Source: JBBIRT01 sp037441725
GTDB lineage: Bacteria > Desulfobacterota > BSN033 > UBA1163
Direction of reading: 5' to 3'
Assembly (NCBI GenBank): GCA_037441725.1
Contig: JBBIRT010000135.1
Coordinates: 1-8,519, forward strand
Length of the DNA stretch: 8,519 nt
Each line of letters begins with the position of its first letter. The stretch's first letter is position 1. The notes under the pieces were generated by a model. That model was not told where the DNA came from and made no database searches. It saw nothing but the letters and a program-made list of their open reading frames with translations. Below are positions 6,425 through 8,519 of this stretch, one piece after another. The translations under genes and the position numbers were made by a program.

Positions 6425-7711
6425 ATGTTGTTAGTCTTTATCTTATTTATCATTTTTTTAGTGATGGGAATGCCTGTAGCCTTTGCCATTGGTATTGCAG
6501 GAACGGTTTTTTTTCTTCAGAATCCACAGATGCCTTTTACCATGATCATCCAACTTCCCATCTCCCAGACACAAAACTTTCCACTTCTGGCCATCCCCCT
6601 CTTTATATTTGCAGCTAACCTAATGAATGAGACAGGCCTGACTCAAAGGCTTATCAAGCTTGCAGGAGTGCTTGCCGGGCATATGCGAGGAGGTCTTGCA
6701 CAGGTAAATGTTGTTCTAAGCACCCTTATGGGTGGAGTTTCAGGCTCAGCCATTGCCGATGCTGCTATGGAAGCCCGTATCCTCGGAACAGAGATGATTA
6801 AAAAAGGCTTTTCCAAGGGCTTTACTGCCTCTGTGACAACCATTACCGCCTGTATCACTCCGATCATTCCCCCAAGCATTGGGCTGATCCTTTACGGAAC
6901 GATTGGTGAGGTTTCAATTGGAAGGCTTTTTGCGGGAGGAATCGTTCCAGGCCTCCTGATGATGGTTTCTTTGATGATCGTGGTCTCAATCACTTCAAAG
7001 AAGAAGGGGTATCTTCCGGAAAGGAAGCGAGCTTCTCTAAAAGAGGTAACGATGGCACTGATGGATAGCATCTGGGCATTTCTATTCCCGTTTGTATTGA
7101 TTGGAGGAATAAGATTTGGTCTTTTTACTCCTACAGAAGCAGGTGCCTTTGCTGGGGTTTATGCCCTTTTAATAGGAGTGTTGTTTTATAAAGAATTAAC
7201 CTGGGAGAAGTTTAAGAGAACCCTGGAATTTACCATTGTGGATATAGGCTCCATTATGTTAATCATCGCCTTTTCTGGAATATTTGGATACGGGCTTGCA
7301 TATGAAAGGGCAGGAGATGCATTTTCAAGGTTTATGCTTGGGATGACCCATAATCCAAAATTATTACTCTTGCTCATTATTGGAGCTATCTTTATCGCAG
7401 GCATGTTTATTGAGAGCACTGTCATCATCCTACTCTTTACAGCTATCCTCCTCCCTCTGGTTAGCCAGGTAGGTGTTGACCCTGTGCATTTTGGACTTGT
7501 CTTTATGCTGGTGGTTGTTTTAGGACTTGTGACCCCACCGGTTGGGGTTTCAATGTATACTGTTTGCTCTATACTCGATTGTCCCTTAGAGAAATATACC
7601 AAAGAATGTGGCCTATTCATTTTAGCGATCATCTTTGTAGACATCATCCTGATCTTTTTCCCAGATCTCGTTTTGTTCATTCCCAATCTGATATTCGGAA
7701 AAGTTTACTAA
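6425..7711 (+). CDS. dctM: TRAP transporter large membrane subunit, DctM family
   Basis: A 428-residue, highly hydrophobic inner-membrane protein that forms the sodium-coupled translocation path. Length and motifs match full DctM: a first helix from residue 1 (MLLVFILFIIFLVMGMPVAF), GGVSGSAIAD at 103-112, PIIPPSIGLILYG, the FTPTEAG signature at 234-240 that precedes a helix, and TPPVGVSMY from 370 in the second inverted half. The repeated proline-containing motifs correspond to the substrate and sodium-binding hairpins of the elevator-type fold. About a dozen hydrophobic segments are seen. AGAGGA at 6411-6416 is well placed for ATG 6425. The gene is 41 bases after dctQ and 16 bases before the SDR gene, consistent with one transcript. 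No damage is seen. Confidence 0.96.
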   Translation: MLLVFILFIIFLVMGMPVAFAIGIAGTVFFLQNPQMPFTMIIQLPISQTQNFPLLAIPLFIFAANLMNETGLTQRLIKLAGVLAGHMRGGLAQVNVVLSTLMGGVSGSAIADAAMEARILGTEMIKKGFSKGFTASVTTITACITPIIPPSIGLILYGTIGEVSIGRLFAGGIVPGLLMMVSLMIVVSITSKKKGYLPERKRASLKEVTMALMDSIWAFLFPFVLIGGIRFGLFTPTEAGAFAGVYALLIGVLFYKELTWEKFKRTLEFTIVDIGSIMLIIAFSGIFGYGLAYERAGDAFSRFMLGMTHNPKLLLLLIIGAIFIAGMFIESTVIILLFTAILLPLVSQVGVDPVHFGLVFMLVVVLGLVTPPVGVSMYTVCSILDCPLEKYTKECGLFILAIIFVDIILIFFPDLVLFIPNLIFGKVY

Positions 7712-7727
7712 AGAAGACAGGAAGCAA

Positions 7728-8474
7728 ATGAAGCTTAAAGATCGAGTGGCCATTGTAACCGGTGGAGCGAGAGGCATAGGGAAAGCCATTGTTTTAACCT
7801 TTCTCAGAGAAGGAGCCAAGGTTGTATTGATCGATGTTGACCCAAAAAGTTTAGAAATAACAAAAAAAGAAATTGAGAAGATCCCAGGAGAGACACTCTC
7901 CATACCCTGTGATATTACAAAGAGCCTGGAAGTGAATGAGATTGTGAAACAAGTCCAAAAGGCCTATGGTCGAATCGACATTCTTGTGAACAATGCAGGC
8001 ATCATTCGAAGAGGAACGATTGAGACGATGACTGAAGAGGATTGGGATCGGGTTATCGAAGTCAATCTCAAAGGCACATTCAATTGTTGTAAGGCGGTCT
8101 TTGAAATTATGAAAATTCAATCCTATGGGAAGATTGTGAATATCTCTTCCATTGCAGGGAAAATGGGGGATATCACTTCTGCCCCTGGATATGGCCCCTC
8201 AAAGGCTGGAATAGATGCACTGACAAAAACCCTTGCCAGACAATTGGCCCCTTATAAGATTAATGTCAATGCGGTCTCTCCCCATGCTATTGAGACAGAG
8301 ATGAGTGCCCAATGGTCAGAGGAGAGAAGAAAGGAGGTTATCGCTTCTATCCCATTGGGTCGTTTAGGAAAACCGGAGGAGGTGGCAGAGGCAGTCCTTT
8401 TTCTCGTTTCTGAAGAGGCTTCTTTCATCACCGGTGAAATTTTAGATGTGAATGGTGGTGCGTTGATGGACTGA
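7728..8474 (+). CDS. Short-chain dehydrogenase/reductase, FabG/KduD-like, substrate unknown
   Basis: A 248-residue classical SDR oxidoreductase. The Rossmann motif TGGARGIG (residues 11-18), NNAG (88-91) and catalytic N113, S141, Y155 and K159 (YGPSK) are all present, and the C-terminus ends ITGEILDVNGGALMD as in tetrameric SDRs. D36 at the end of the second strand (VVLIDVD) usually selects NAD(H) over NADP(H). This favours an oxidative catabolic enzyme rather than the fatty-acid reductase FabG, which uses NADPH. The NNAGIIRRG stretch resembles sugar-acid dehydrogenases such as KduD and gluconate 5-dehydrogenase, but that resemblance is recalled, not searched. It begins 16 bases after dctM with AGGA at 7719-7722, so it is probably co-transcribed with the TRAP genes. 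It may oxidise the imported compound or an early intermediate. Confidence 0.93.
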   Translation: MKLKDRVAIVTGGARGIGKAIVLTFLREGAKVVLIDVDPKSLEITKKEIEKIPGETLSIPCDITKSLEVNEIVKQVQKAYGRIDILVNNAGIIRRGTIETMTEEDWDRVIEVNLKGTFNCCKAVFEIMKIQSYGKIVNISSIAGKMGDITSAPGYGPSKAGIDALTKTLARQLAPYKINVNAVSPHAIETEMSAQWSEERRKEVIASIPLGRLGKPEEVAEAVLFLVSEEASFITGEILDVNGGALMD

Positions 8475-8519
8475 GTGGAAAACGGTGAACAATACATTTT
8501 GAATAATGAACAAAAAGAA
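8475..8519. other. Short tail after the SDR gene, no feature assigned
   Basis: The last 45 bases hold no terminator or convincing Shine-Dalgarno site. An ATG at 8506 begins M-N-K-K before the window ends, but no ribosome-binding site precedes it, so a new gene start cannot be claimed. Confidence 0.3.

Noticed and set aside
7186..7686. Minus-strand open frame of about 166 codons
   Set aside because: It is antisense to the conserved C-terminal half of dctM and rich in Ser, Thr, Lys and Ile as expected from reading a membrane-protein gene backwards.
1791..8474. Idea that the TRAP system imports nucleosides for the hydrolase-ribokinase pair
   Set aside because: The DctP receptor keeps the carboxylate-binding arginine, nucleosides have no carboxylate, and the TRAP operon has its own promoter and operator after a 197-base gap.
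1..8519. Mobile element, CRISPR, toxin-antitoxin or defence system
   Set aside because: No transposase, integrase, direct-repeat array, small paired genes or defence domains are visible on either strand. All gene content is core or metabolic.

Overview
The window is an ordinary-looking stretch of bacterial chromosome with all recognisable genes on the + strand, moderate base composition (by eye a little above 40% GC), short intergenic gaps and clean Shine-Dalgarno sites. It carries seven full genes and one gene cut by the left edge. The TRAP solute receptor has a plain signal peptide without a lipobox cysteine. That suggests a freely soluble periplasmic receptor and so a diderm (Gram-negative type) host. 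Together with the NAD-dependent ligase sequence and general composition, my guess is an anaerobic or facultative proteobacterium-like lineage such as Desulfobacterota, but this is a low-confidence inference without searches.

Region 1 (3-1691) is ligA, the NAD+-dependent DNA ligase. It lacks only about the first hundred residues because the window starts inside it. Region 2 (1791-3748) pairs a nucleoside hydrolase with a ribokinase of the PfkB family. Together they would split a nucleoside into base plus ribose and convert the ribose to ribose 5-phosphate. The 77-92 bases between them form two small perfect inverted repeats.

Region 3 (3881-8474) is a probable catabolic operon: an IclR-family regulator, the three parts of a TRAP transporter (DctP receptor, DctQ small membrane subunit, DctM large membrane subunit) and an SDR-family dehydrogenase. 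It is headed by a near-consensus sigma-70 promoter (TTGACA, 16 bases, TAAAAT). A perfect 17-base palindrome begins about 11 bases after the -10 box and is very likely the IclR operator. A strong GC-rich hairpin lies between dctP and dctQ, where it could protect the receptor message and lower expression of the membrane subunits. The likely logic is import of an organic or sugar acid, oxidation by the SDR enzyme, and control by the IclR protein through its own promoter. The substrate cannot be named from sequence alone.

I see no mobile element, CRISPR array, RNA gene or phage gene, and no clearly undescribed system. The most useful second looks are the operator, the dctP-dctQ hairpin, the structured nucleoside hydrolase-ribokinase spacer, and the unassigned substrate of the TRAP operon. 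No gap between genes exceeds 300 bases.
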